A stretch of DNA of 64,000 nucleotides from Talinum fruticosum (Eukaryota > Streptophyta > Magnoliopsida > Caryophyllales > Talinaceae). A program made the position numbers and the translations under genes. The notes under the pieces were generated by a model. That model was given only the letters and a program-made list of their open reading frames with translations, did no database searches and was not told the origin of the DNA. Within the stretch, counting starts at the first letter, position 1; each line of letters starts with the position of its first letter. The stretch spans positions 7,281,501-7,345,500 of the forward strand of contig JAITYX010000028.1 of NCBI GenBank assembly GCA_021018815.1, read 5' to 3'. Shown piece after piece: positions 32,041 through 42,742 of this stretch.

Positions 32041-33390
32041 TGGCTTAGAACAATTGAGAGTTCGATGAAGGAAAATCTTTCACCGGACCACCCAAGTTCA
32101 AAGGTTCAAACTTTGCACATTAGAAGAAGATAATGGCATGCTTCATCCAAGACTGTGATGAGGATGTCCGGAACATCATCAAACATAAGAACTACACTCC
32201 TACAAAGATGGAAGGATCAAGAGATGTACCCAAGGAGAAGTTAGAGTACAGCACTAAAGAGAATGAAAAATACAAGAAGAACTTCAAAGCCATGATCACT
32301 CCGATGTGCACAATCAACTCGGAAGAATAGAATAGACTGTCCGCATGTGACACAGGTAAAGAGGTATGGGATACCTTAGGCAACACATATGAAGGAACCA
32401 GCCAAGTGAAGCAAGCAAAGATAAGTCAATTTCTTCATAAGTATAAGCTATTCAAAACGGAGCTTGAGGAGAACATCACTAAGACGTAGATTCGTTTTAC
32501 TCGAGATTGTCAACAATCTCAAATCTATGGGTAGAAATATCTCTCACAAAGAAGTTGTTAGAAAATTATAAAAAGCCTACCAAAGAGAAGATGGGGTCCC
32601 AAGGTGATAGCAATCGAAGAAGCTCAAGATGTTTCCAAACCGAAACCAGATGAGCTTATTGGGAAGCTACTCACTCATGAGCTGCACCTAGAAGAGGAAG
32701 AAGATGAGGTCAGCACCAAAGGAAACATTGCACTCAAAGCCTCGGAAGACAGACAACAAAGTTTGAGCTCCTCCGACTCTAAAGAGGATCCCATGGCACT
32801 CATTGCTAGAGGTTTCAAGAAGATGATGAAATAGAAAAAGTGGCAAAAGAGGCCAAAGCAGGAGTTCTACAAGAAAGACAAGAAAAGTAAATACTCATCC
32901 TTTTCCAATTTGTCTTTAACTAAGAACTCCGGCTATTTGGAGTGTGGCAGGAAGGAGCACATAGTCAATGACTGTCTAAAGAGAAAGGACATAAGGAAGA
33001 AAAAGGCTATGGTGGCTACCTGGAGTGATGATGATTCCTCCGAAGATGATGATTCCGATGACTTAAAGTGTCGAATGGCACTAACGGACTCGAAGTTGGA
33101 TCCGAGTCATATAGTGATGATTGAGATGCTCGAGGAAATCAATCCTCAGGAGTTAATTAACTATTTCTTCAAGTTTTCTAAACCTGATCTTGTAAGATAT
33201 ATCTTTACTTTGTAAGAAAAGTCTAATTCGATTCTTTTGAATTCAAAGAGCAACTAGAGTCTCTTACTATAAAGAGAATCACTTTGAAAAAGGAATTAGA
33301 AAAACTTAGACAAAATCTAAAAGTGCTTGAGACCAGTACTCAAGATAATGAGACTGAGTCCGAGTGACTCAAAACAAAGAATGAGCAACT
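32041..33390 (+). pseudogene. Copia gag remnant (copy C)
   Basis: Encoded the capsid and nucleocapsid protein. Landmarks in order, across several frames: FTGPPKFKGSNFAH near 32080, IQDCDEDV near 32145, a helical region with ACDTGKEVWDTLGNTYEGTS (about 32342-32401) and QAKISQF, then LPKRRWGPKVIAIEEAQDVS and KPDELIGKLLTHELHLEEEE (about 32650-32709), which is typical of SIRE gag. Near 32930 the zinc knuckle reads SGYLECGRKEHIVNDC: the first Cys of the CCHC set is now Tyr, while copy D keeps all four. An acidic stretch (DDDSSEDDDSDD) follows, then a coiled-coil-like part to about 33390. At least five stops are present. Confidence 0.8.
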
Positions 33391-33839
33391 AAAACAGAAG
33401 TTCAATGAGTCTCAAGAGTTTGTTTTAAAACTCACTTAAGGTCAAAAAACCTTGATCTTTTAATTGGCTCTCAATGTGTCTCATTTAGAAAAGAAGGTCT
33501 TGGTTAAAATGCTTGAACAGAAAGACAATTCTCATAACAATCTTTTCAAAACCGATTCCAGAATTGTTAAGTTCAGGAAGGTTGAGCATCACGAGTCCCA
33601 TTCATTCACGGAGAAAAGGGACCGAGCCTAGATAAGTTTTCATGAAAAAACCTTCTCAACCTGTTTACAAAAGAAAAGGTTTTCAAAGAAGAGAGACACA
33701 AACTCATTTTTCTATAAGGAAGAATCAAAATCAGACCAAACTCAAAATTATTCAAATTTGGGTTCCCAAAAGTGCTCTTCCTTAGAAAAGGACCACAATA
33801 AAGACAATTACTTGGGTTGTAAAAGGATGTAAGAAGGGT

Positions 33840-34692
33840 TAGTTTGTTTTTGTTTTGTAGGTCACTCGAAACGAAAGGGTTACTAGTATTTAGACAGTGG
33901 ATGCTCACGCCATATGTTTGGGGACTCAAGACTCCTATCGGAATTAGAAGACATAAAAGGAGGAAAGGTCACATTTGGAGACAATTGCAAAGGTAAGATA
34001 GTTGGAATTGAAAGAATTGGTCAAGGAGACAATTCAATCAATCCAGTCTTCCTTGTCAAAGGGCTCAAATACAACCTTTTGAGTATCTCTCGGCTTTGTG
34101 ACAAAAGTCAACAGGTAAGATTCACACAAACCAACTCCTTTATTTCCGATGCAGTCACCAAAGACACAAAGCTCTCGTGTCTAAAGTCGGGTAACACCTA
34201 TACCATTCCTCTCTCAAATTCTAGTCAAAATTTATCATGTTTAAAAGCATCTTTGAATGATGATTCAAGGGCATGGCATTGTAGACTAGGTCATATCAGC
34301 ATGCATACCATCAAGAAGCTTGCATCTCATGGATGAGTCATGGATTTACCTAACTATTCATTTAAGAAAGATAAAATCTGTGAGGCATGCACAAAAGGAA
34401 AGCATGTAAGATCATCTTTCAAACCACTCAACACTCGTATCTACATCAAAAGTACTTGAATTGATTTATATGGGTTTGTGTGGTGATTATTGTTGATGAT
34501 TATTCAGGATTTACCTGGGTGTGTTTTCTGAAGATCTACAGGAAAATTCAAGTGGAGTCCGAAACTCGGATCGGAAGAATTTTAACTCACAATGGAAGGG
34601 TGTTTGATTACTCGGAATTTGCACACTTTTGTGGCAAGAATGGCATCTCCCACAACTTCCCAAGCACCAAGAACTCCTCAATAGAATGGAGT
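33840..34692 (+). pseudogene. Copia protease and integrase N-terminal half (copy C)
   Basis: The aspartic protease active site reads YLDSGCSRHM at about 33890-33919, intact for the DSG triad. The open stretch 33914-34336 continues through FGDNCKGKIVGI, VFLVKGLKYNLLSISRLCD and the pre-integrase box RAWHCRLGHISMHTIKKLAS. The zinc motif (C..C near 34381-34392) follows. The integrase core starts near 34480 with IVDDYSGFTWVCFLK. About 13 codons are then missing compared with copy D, and the box that reads TDHGREF in D reads THNGRVF here, losing the second catalytic Asp. The last recognisable codons (PRTPQ, stop, NGV) end at 34692, where hAT sequence begins. Confidence 0.8.
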
Positions 34693-35497
34693 GTTGGACC
34701 TCTTTAACCACTAATAGATACATTTCTCTCATTTTGCATTATGTTAATAAGAATTGGATTCTCGTAAAAGAGGATTTTAAACTTCTCTTTTATGCCCCCG
34801 CCCCCATAGTGGAGTTGGCTGAAAATTTTTTGATAATGCTAAAAGATTGGGCTATTGATCGAAAAGTGATGTCTTTGACTCTAGATAATGCATCTTCAAA
34901 TGACACTTGTGTTGATATGTCGAGGTCTCAACTTAAGCTTTTATATGATGGTGATTACTTCCATGGTCGTTATTATGTGCATATATTGAATTTGATTGCT
35001 AATGAGGGCTTAAGGATATTGATGAGGTTGTTGTTAATGTGAGAGAATGTGTAAAGTATTATAAAGGGTCTCAAGTGAGGGTTTCTTGATTCATTCAAGT
35101 TTTGTGATATTGTTAATAGTAAAGGTTTCCGCCAAGATGTTCCCACTAGATGGAATTCAACATATCTAATGCTTGAGAGTGCTCTTCATTATAGGAAAGT
35201 GCTTAATCATTTGGTTTTAGTTGATAGCAATTTCACCGATTGTCCAAAGTTTGATGAATGAACAAAGATTAATAAAATTTGTGGTTTCTTGAAAGTTTTC
35301 TATGAGGTTACATGTGAATTTTCCTGATCAAAATATCCCACTACGAATCTCTACTTTCCAAATATGGTGAGGGTGAATGTGGTGCTAAAAGAGAAAATGG
35401 AAAATGGAGCTTCTTTCATTAAAAGGATGGCAACAAGGATGTACTCTAAAGTTGAGAAGTATTGGGCCGAATTCAGCACTATTAAAGCTATGGTTAT
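34693..35497 (+). pseudogene. hAT transposase fragment inserted in Copia integrase
   Basis: This is an internal piece of a plant hAT (Ac-like, zinc-finger BED/RICESLEEPER type) transposase. Landmarks in order: WTSLTTNRYISLILHYVNKN, then DWAIDRKVMSLTLDNASSND with the conserved DNAS/ND box, then HILNLIANEGL (one conserved Cys-His context reads YYVHILNL), then after a frameshift DVPTRWNSTYLMLESALHYR with the conserved Trp, then KYPTTNLYFPN, and MYSKVEKYWAEFSTI. The N-terminal BED finger and the C-terminal dimerisation domain are absent, as are terminal repeats. Copia coding sequence resumes at 35499 (caatggtaaggaac). Against copy D, about 227 bp of integrase (50261-50487 there) is missing here, so this is a replacement, not a simple insertion. 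Confidence 0.8.
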
Positions 35498-37560
35498 CAC
35501 AATGGTAAGGAACATCTTACTAAGTTTGATGCAAGGTCAAATGAAGGTATATTTCTGGGTTACTCATCTCATAGTAAAGCTTATAGAACTTTTAATAAGA
35601 GAACTAACAAAGTGGAAGAAAGTATCCACGTTCTCTTTAATGAGATTGATCATGGCAGGATGAGTGAGTCAACTTTCTCGGATCTCAAGCTCAACAGAGA
35701 TGAAGATGATATTGCTGAAGTTGAGCTTAGAATGAGTCAAAATAAAAGAACCGAGGCAACTCAAAATCAGCCAACTCGGAATGAGGTGACTCAAAATGAG
35801 CAAGTTCAAGAGCTAGCTCAGAATAATGAAGATCAAGTTAAAGATGTTCAAGAAACTAAACCAGCTGAAGATCGGACCATTCAACCAACAAACCTGGTAA
35901 ATTAGAGGACAGGTAGAGTTTTCAAATATGCATCCAGTCACCCACCTGAGAATATACTTTCCGATATCAACACTAGGGTAAGAACTCGTTCTTCTTTGCA
36001 AAAGCTATGAGCATTTTTAGCTTTCATTTCATTAATTGAACCTAAATATGTACTAGAAGCCCTATTGAAACCTGAATGGGTAGAGGTCATGCAAGAAAAA
36101 TTAACTCAATTTGCAAGAAACAAAGTCTAGACTCTAACCAAACGACCTTCCGACCACCTAGTAATAGGAACCAAATGGGTTTTTAAGAACAAACAGGATG
36201 AGGGAGGGTTGGTAATCGAAATAAGGCCACACTAGTTGCTCGGGGTTATAACCAAGAAAAGGTAATTGGTTGTGGGGAAACCTTTGCACCTGTTGCTAGG
36301 ATTGAGGTAATTGGAATTCTCTTAGCATTTGTATTTAACATGAACATTAAGATTTATCAAATGGATGTTAAGCGTGTATTTCTCAATGGTTATATTCAAG
36401 AAGAAGTTTATGTAGAGTAACCCCGGGATTTGAAAACTCTCAATTTCCAAATCATGTTTTCAAATTGTAAAAGGCTTTATATGGTTTGAGATAAGCTCCT
36501 AGAGTTTGGTACGAATGATCAAGTAGTTTCTTGGTTGAAAAATATCAAAAAGGCCTTATTGAAAAACTCTTTTCACAAAAACCAAGGGGAATGATTTTCT
36601 TATCATTCGGATCTATGTTGATGACATTATATCCGGAGTTACTAATGAAACTCTATGCTAAGAGTTTTCCGAGTTAATGAGACAGGAGTTCCAAATGAGC
36701 ATGATGGAAGAACTCAATTTCTTCCTTGGATTGCAAATTAAGAAAGAAAAGGATGACATCTATGTCCATCAATCAAAGTACACCAAGAAGTTGTTGAAGA
36801 AATATAAGTTACAAGATGTGAAGCATGCAGCAACACCTATGAGTAGCGAGTACTAAACCGGGCTCAAATGTGAAAGGTAAAGTTGTAGATAAGAAAATCT
36901 ACAAAGGTCTTATTGGATCTCTTCTCTATCTCACATCTAGTAGGCCAAATATCATGTTCGAGTGTCCGCCTTTGTGCAAGATTTCAAGCTAATCCTAAGG
37001 AATCACTTCTCACTATAGTGAAGAGAATTTTTAGATATCTTGCAGGAGTCGGACACTTGGTCTCTAGTGTTCGAAAGACTCGGATCTAACCCTAACTGGA
37101 TAATCAGATGCCGATGATGCTGGATACAAAGTTGATAGAAAGAGCACATCAGGAGCACGCCAATTTTTGGGTCAATCACTCATCTCCTGGCATTCAAAGA
37201 AGCAAAACTCAGCTACCCTATCAACGATCGAGACCGAGTACATAGCAGCTGGAGCTTGTTGTACTCAAATTCTTTGGATCAAGCAGCACTTAAAGGATGT
37301 TGGACTGACATTCACATCAATCCCAATCAAGTTTGACAATCAAAGTGCAATCAACATCACCAAGAATCCAGTTCGGCACTAAAAACGAAACAAATTGAGG
37401 TCAAGTATCATTTTCTAAGAGACCATTCTGAGAAAGGTGATATTGAACTTGAGTTTATACCTAAAAATTTCAGTTAGATGATATTTTCACTAAACCTCTA
37501 AGTGAAGATCAGTTTTAGTTTATTAGGAATGAACATGGCATGTTAATTGCATGATTATCT
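35498..37560 (+). pseudogene. Copia integrase C-terminus, RT and RNase H (copy C)
   Basis: After the hAT fragment the integrase end reads LTKFDARSNEGIFLGYSSHS, then RTNKVEESIHVLFNEID near 35630. A variable linker rich in Gln, Asn and Glu follows (35700-35905). RT starts near 36056 (LKPEWVEVMQEKL), with GTKWVFKNKQDEGG near 36168 and the active site IYVDDII at about 36610-36630, still intact. LNFFLGLQIKKEKDDIYVHQ is near 36715. RNase H ends with LISWHSKKQNSATLSTIETE and AAGACCTQILWIKQHL (about 37180-37296), then FDNQSAINITKNPV near 37340. Stops and shifts are numerous between 36120 and 37160. Bases 37560-37935 appear non-coding. Confidence 0.8.
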
Positions 37561-38133
37561 AATGTATTGCCTGAATTATTATGAGATTAAATGTTATATA
37601 GTTTGAGGGAATAACAAATGGATCAGTTGAATCAAAATGAGATAGAGCTATGAGTTAGTTATTTTCTTAGTGTGTTTTGAGTCACTTAGACACCTTATCG
37701 TGTCGACTCAGCTTATTAGAGAAATGGACATCAAAATTCGGGATCATCTCTAAATCAATAGAGAATCGCAAAAATGTTTTTCAAAATTTCTTCTCTCCGT
37801 GACACATGATCAATCTAGAAAACTAGCCGTTAAAGAGAACCGGACTCGCAACTAGCCGTTATACTCGGAAGACACCACGGTCTACTAATCGTTGCTTAGA
37901 GACCTGAGTTAGAAAGGCGTCTGTTTAATGAAAGCATGTGTTCTATAATAGCACCACTTCATTTTCTTTCGTTCAATTTGCTATTTATTACTCTCACTCT
38001 ACTCTCTTTGCTCTCATCTCGCACTCAACTTTCTCTCTCTGTTTCTCGATCCTCTGCAATACTCTCTGTATTCTTCACCTTCTTACTCTTAATCTATTTC
38101 AATCTTTTATTATTCCTAAAAGAGGTTCTCGCT

Positions 38134-39806
38134 ATGGAAGGAGGTTCGGCCACAAAGAAGGCCAAAACTAAAACCACTTGTGCCGAGAATCCCCAAGGCA
38201 AGGGAAAAGCCCCTAGCTTAGACGACCCAAAACTTTTGGTGGCTCAAGCACTTTTTCATAGATGAGAAGTTTTTACCCAAAACTTATTTCCTTGGATAAA
38301 ATCCACCATCAAAATCGGTGCTTTCAATTACTTGTATTTTTGTGAGTAAATCTACCTAGGACTCGCCACCGAGTTCTATTCTCATATGACAAAGCAAGAG
38401 ATAACATGATCTCTTATGTCGTCCAAGGTAAGCTAATTCATATCAATCTTGCTCTACTTCACAAGCTCTTTGATGTGAAATGTCTTTTCTCAATTCTAAT
38501 CATATCCCCTTCAATGAAGTCGCAGATGACTTCTTTGATAAATACTCTAAAGAAATCCCTAAGTTTAGAAAGAAATTTTTTGTGATCGAGATGACATCCG
38601 AAGCAAGAGTTCTTTGCTTCATTATGATGTGAACCTTCTGCTCCTACTATCCATCCAAAGAGAACCCTAATAGCAAGGTCCTTAAGATTCTCTTTGATAT
38701 TTTGTAAGGGTATGAGGTTAACCTCTTCCCTTTCATTCTGGAATAGATTACTTTTGTTCCTTCTAACCCAAAGAAGTTTCCTTATCTTTTAAAGCTCTTC
38801 CCTTAGCCGTCTTTGCTCAGCTCAAAGTTGCTCTCCCTTCCGACCCAAACAAATTCTTAGAGCCCGCCGTTTGTTTTGCAAAGGCGAACTCGTTCGCCTA
38901 AGATACCAAGAAATAGCAACTAGTGTTCACATTTTCTGAACTCACTCCTCCTTCTCCACATCAAACTTAAAAAGGTTTTGAGGTCCCTCTTCTAACTCTT
39001 GAAACTTCATCGTCTCTACCTACCCTTCTATTGAACTTGTTCGTAAGGTGGCTACTTAATTTGTCGCCTCTAGCAAAAGAGCCGCAAGCAACTGTGGCAG
39101 CCTTCCAGGATTTCATGCCTATACTAACTCGGCTCCAAGCCCAGGCTTAGACTTAGATTGACTAGAGTCAAGCCCTAGTTGCTGAGCTCAAGGAGGTGAT
39201 CAGCGTCAACATGATCAGGTTCGCCACCTCCAGGAGAGAAGATCAAAGGCTGCCGAGGACTCGGATTCCTCCGAAGATGTCCAACCTTCGAGTCCTTGAG
39301 CCCTTTTTGTCTAAGTCGAAGAAGCGAGCAGAAGAAGAAAAGAAAGAAGAAGGACAAGGAGAAGAAGAAGAACAAGAACAGAAAGAAGAACAAGAACAGA
39401 AAGAAGAACAAGAACAAGAAGAACAAGAACAAAAAGAAGAAGAAGAAGAAGAAGAAGAAGAAGAAGAAGAAGAAGAAACTAGAGCACTCCGAACCGAGGG
39501 TCAAGCCGGACAAGAACCTAAGCTAGTGATCTCCTCATATCACACTCAGCTAGCCTCGTAAGAGGCTGGTGATGCAGGCCAATCTAAGGCTCCCTCAATA
39601 GTTCAACAACCACCAGCTGAAGTGGCTAAGGGTTCGAAGAAAACGAACCGGAGGAAGATCTACCTTTGTCTCATAGACGTATCATTCCACGTTCTTATTT
39701 GCCTCTGCTCTTGCCTCCTCGCCAAGCTATCTCTACTCGGGGCTACAGGCGTAGGCGCAGTACCCATTCTTCTACCTCCACTCGAAGTGCTCCTTCTCCC
39801 TCTTGA
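38134..39806 (+). pseudogene. Copia C ORF3, long extra ORF downstream of pol
   Basis: This is the best full-length example of the family's extra ORF. The likely start ATG is 38134, opening a basic N-terminus (EGGSATKKAKTKTT) that is conserved in copies B and D. A central region follows with IKIGAFNYLYF (about 38310-38342), VVQ/SSK near 38420 and DDFFDKY near 38528-38548. After several stops comes an Ala/Leu-rich helical part to 39200. A strongly charged run of Glu/Lys/Gln codons occupies about 39310-39480. A Pro- and Ser/Arg-rich tail ends near 39806. Expected length is around 550 residues. No signal peptide or membrane segment is clear. In SIRE elements an ORF here has been called env-like; the sequence itself does not establish that. 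All copies are broken. Confidence 0.6.
39339..39478 (+). repeat. GAA/AAGAAC microsatellite in ORF3 of copy C
   Basis: About 140 bp of gaagaa and aacaagaacagaaag units, ending in an almost pure (gaa)n run at 39436-39478. The corresponding run is near 46420-46466 in D (as ttc), about 40 bp in B (20550-20590), and about 20 bp in A (3730-3750). Confidence 0.9.
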
Positions 39807-40363
39807 TTTCACATTTTTTTCCAACATTTGTGTACTTTGTTGCCTTTTCTCCCTACTTTTGTTTATTTTTAATGAAATACGTAGGGGAGAAAAATAGATA
39901 GATGTTTGGCTCAAGCAGAGTCTTTGTATTTTATTTTATGTCTATGCAAATTTTTTTAAGTTTTAATGCAGCTTCATTTTATATCGGAGCATAAAAATAG
40001 ATAGATGTTTGGCTTAAGGGGAGTCTTTGTATTTTCTTTTTTGTGTATAAAAACATCCGTGTGTACAAACTTTTTCTAAGTTTTAATGAAGTTCATTTTA
40101 TTTTTGAGTATATATGAGCTATATTTTGTATTTCTTATTCTTACTCGATATAACTCGATACATCTTACCATCGCTTAGATTTTTTTAACTCTATGATAAG
40201 AACACTTCATTAGTGCTCGATAATTTGCTAAGTATGTGTTTAGTTATGTATGATCAAATTACTTTAACATTTCTATTCCGATCAAATGTAGTGAAAACTC
40301 ATCTCTTTGCACTCTTAGCTTCTATCTTATTTATGGAGTACCTTTCATGAAAAAGGGAGAGAT
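39807..40363 (+). other. Copia C 3' untranslated region and polypurine tract
   Basis: AT-rich, no gene. Two similar stretches (aaaatagatagatgtttggctcaagcagagtctttgtatttt at 39892 and aaaatagatagatgtttggcttaaggggagtctttgtattttc at 39994) form a local tandem duplication of about 100 bp. The tract aaaaagggagagat at 40350-40363 primes the 3' LTR. Confidence 0.65.
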
Positions 40364-41786
40364 TGATGACTCGTGTATAACTCTCTATCTTTCTATGGTT
40401 TCATTTCAAGTCATTCTAAGCATTTAAGACGTTCATCTATGAGTTTTAAATTCTCTCTAACCCACTCAAAAGTCATCTATTGAGTTTAACACATTTAATT
40501 TGGTTTCTGACCCACTCAAATACAATTAGAACAATACCATGAGTAAATAATTTCACAAGCACTTTATATTCCGAGTACTCGACTTGGTGTTCAAATTGAA
40601 AATGAACTACAACGTTAATTCTCTATTCTAAGTTAGTTTATTGGACGAAATTATTTACTTAATCAAGTTTACGCATTCTGATTGTTTATTCTTATTAACT
40701 TGATCGGTTAAAGGATTAACTCAAGATGGAATTTTCACCTAATGAATATTAGACTTAGAAAATTTCATTTTCTTAGGTCGAAGATAATTAAGTGCTTAAT
40801 TACTTTGAATTAATTATTATCTTTGCATAATCTTGGACCAAAGTATTTTTATGCTTTGAGTACCACTTTGATTTGCTTTTGTAGGTTGATTAAAGTATTT
40901 TAGTCCGATTTTTGAAAAACAAAAGCAACCGGTTTTTAGCCGTTAAGCACCAACAGATGAAAAGGCAACATTTCCGGACATGGCTCGGACATTGTGTCGT
41001 GGTTGTTTGTTTCCAAATATGGTAAACTTCAACTTTGAGTCCAACAGTTGTTTCCACCCCGATTTCAGTCACAACCAGTGGGATGGACCACTTTTCGAGC
41101 CAAGGACCACCACCCAAAGTTGATATTACAATGGATCCTTTTCTAAGTGACTCGGACTAGCCATTACAATGGCTATTGAAGCTCACTAGTGCGTAACAAG
41201 CCTCAATGGCTAATCGCCCTCACTGTGTATAAAATAGAAGCCTTTCTACGTACTTGAAGATTGCTCGCTTAACATTGAAAAATATTTACTCAATCTTTAG
41301 ATTACAACTCCGATTCTTATGTTTCTACTTTCCGATTTGTAAAGAGAAAGTCTTGTAATCACATCTACACTTTTTATTCTCTCGTAAGTTCCTTGACCGA
41401 GATGTACGGGTTAACTCAGCTTCAGCTTGTCCCTACTTATAAATGTTACCTCGCTTAGAAATTACTAGATCGGATAACGAAATTTCGAGTTTAGGAAAAC
41501 TTGTAATTGAATTGTATAAGGGAGCAATTCAAGTAAAGAGTTAGTCCTTGTATTCTGTGGATTTAAAATAGTGGATTTGACTTGTTACTTGGATTAGCAC
41601 TCGTATGTGGTTTTCGCTCAGGAGGTTTCCACGTATTCTGTGTTTTAATTGTTTCATAGTTCATTCTAAACTCATAATTATTTCCAAGAGCTTGCTGAGG
41701 GTAAATTCATTGTTAATTCACAAAAATCTTCCAACACCCTATTCACCCCCTCTAGGGTGAGTTAACCTCTCCAAAAGCTAACTTTC
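40364..41786 (+). mobile_element. Copia C 3' LTR
   Basis: Full-length LTR of 1423 bp, starting TGATGACTCGTGTATAAC and ending CTAACTTTCA. It contains a TATA box (TGTATAAAATAG near 41227-41238). The site that carries G1 insertions in B and D (after acttcaactttgag, near 41040) is uninterrupted here. The right edge abuts the CACTA right arm. Confidence 0.8.
41227..41238 (+). promoter_or_regulatory. TATA box of the Copia LTR
   Basis: TGTATAAAATAG, about 860 bp into the LTR. The sequence after it (acttgaagattgctcgc) is conserved with the 5' LTR remnant at 31425, consistent with the transcribed R-U5 part. Confidence 0.5.
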
Positions 41787-41929
41787 AAGAACCATAGTAA
41801 TAGCTTGTCTTTTATTTCAGCTTTGAACCCCAATAAAAGATGTCCATCTAATACTATGCTAGCATACACAAATAACTCGTAGTAGAAAGTCTTTTAGAAC
41901 CATAGTAAAAAGCGGTTCTTGTAGTAGCG

Positions 41930-42742
41930 TTTTAAAGAAAAATAAAATCATACTTTTTGATCTTTTGACTTTTTAATCATGCAATTCATCACGATTTTAA
42001 TTAGACTAATCATACTTAATTAAAACATAATTAGTACTCACATAAGCTTAGAACATAAGAATGAATGATTTGATTAGGCACCGAAACCTTCACCCACTTG
42101 AATTCTTCCTTTCGCTCTTCCTCCTCTTTTCGGCCTTCACTACCCGAAGACTCCACACCCTAGCCATCTTCTTCTTTACCTCTTCACCTTCTTCGACCAA
42201 GCACCTAGAACCCTTCTTCTAGCCGATCTTCTTCACGACCCGAAGAAACCCGAGCCCTTCATGCCTCTTTCTTCTCTCTCGCCGCAGCCTACTCGTAGTC
42301 CAAATCCACCTCCAACTCTATCCACAAGCGAGATATGTGAAAGAAGAATAAGACTGAAGATAAAGTTATAAAAAGGAAGGAGATGGCCAGCAATCTGAGG
42401 GCAGACAACGAGTGCCGATCTTAAGGGTAAGCCGCAAATTTCTTTCTCCTCAAATCTTCAATTCTTCATCCTCAAATTTTTGTTTTAGTTTTAGTTCTAA
42501 AACTTTCAATTTTCGATTATGTAATTTGATTTTGTTCAAGATTTGATTTGCAAGTTTAGTTATTCTTTTTGTTTCCTTTTGAGTTAGTTTTTGTTTAATT
42601 AGTAAGTCTTTGATTTTTGTTTAACTAGTAACTTTTTGGAGTTAGTCTTACTTTTTATTTTAGTTATTCTAATTTTGAAAAAAGAAAAAAATCCAAAAAA
42701 CAAAAACTATTAAAAATATATTTGGGTTGTTAGTGTGAGATA
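41930..42742. other. Non-coding DNA before an Athila-like gag
   Basis: Bases 41930-42080 are AT-rich without landmarks. Bases 42085-42330 are CT-rich (cttcctctttc words). Bases 42410-42720 are T-rich and might be the leader of the Athila-like element whose gag follows. No gene recognised. Confidence 0.4.

Larger units (their letters stand above)
31404..41786 (+). mobile_element. Copia C: SIRE-like element with extra ORF3
   Basis: Almost complete plus-strand element: partial 5' LTR (31404-31980), primer-binding site, gag, protease, integrase, RT, RNase H, ORF3, polypurine tract (40349-40363) and full 3' LTR (40364-41786). The 5' LTR lacks about its first 860 bp. A hAT transposase fragment replaces part of the integrase at 34693-35497. 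The gag wording, domain order (integrase before RT) and long ORF after pol fit the SIRE lineage of Ty1/Copia. The two LTRs differ at many positions, so the insertion is old. Confidence 0.8.
30425..41929. mobile_element. CACTA-type element 2, host of Copia C
   Basis: The left terminus CACTACTACATGAACC at 30425 and the right terminus at 41929 (reverse complement CGCTACTACAAGAACC) agree at 14 of 16 bases. Subterminal words agree too: attactatggttcttt near 30650 on the left and its complement agaaccatagtaata at 41789 on the right. The element is thus about 1.1 kb of CACTA DNA (30425-31403 and 41787-41929) split by Copia C. Flanking triplets (ACA, TTT) do not match, so the 3 bp target duplication is not supported. 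No transposase is present. Confidence 0.6.

Noticed and set aside
39175..39513. Minus-strand frame with a poly-Phe run
   Set aside because: It is the antisense of the GAA microsatellite in Copia ORF3.
30425..41929. A 3 bp target duplication for CACTA element 2
   Set aside because: The flanking triplets ACA and TTT do not match, so I do not claim it.
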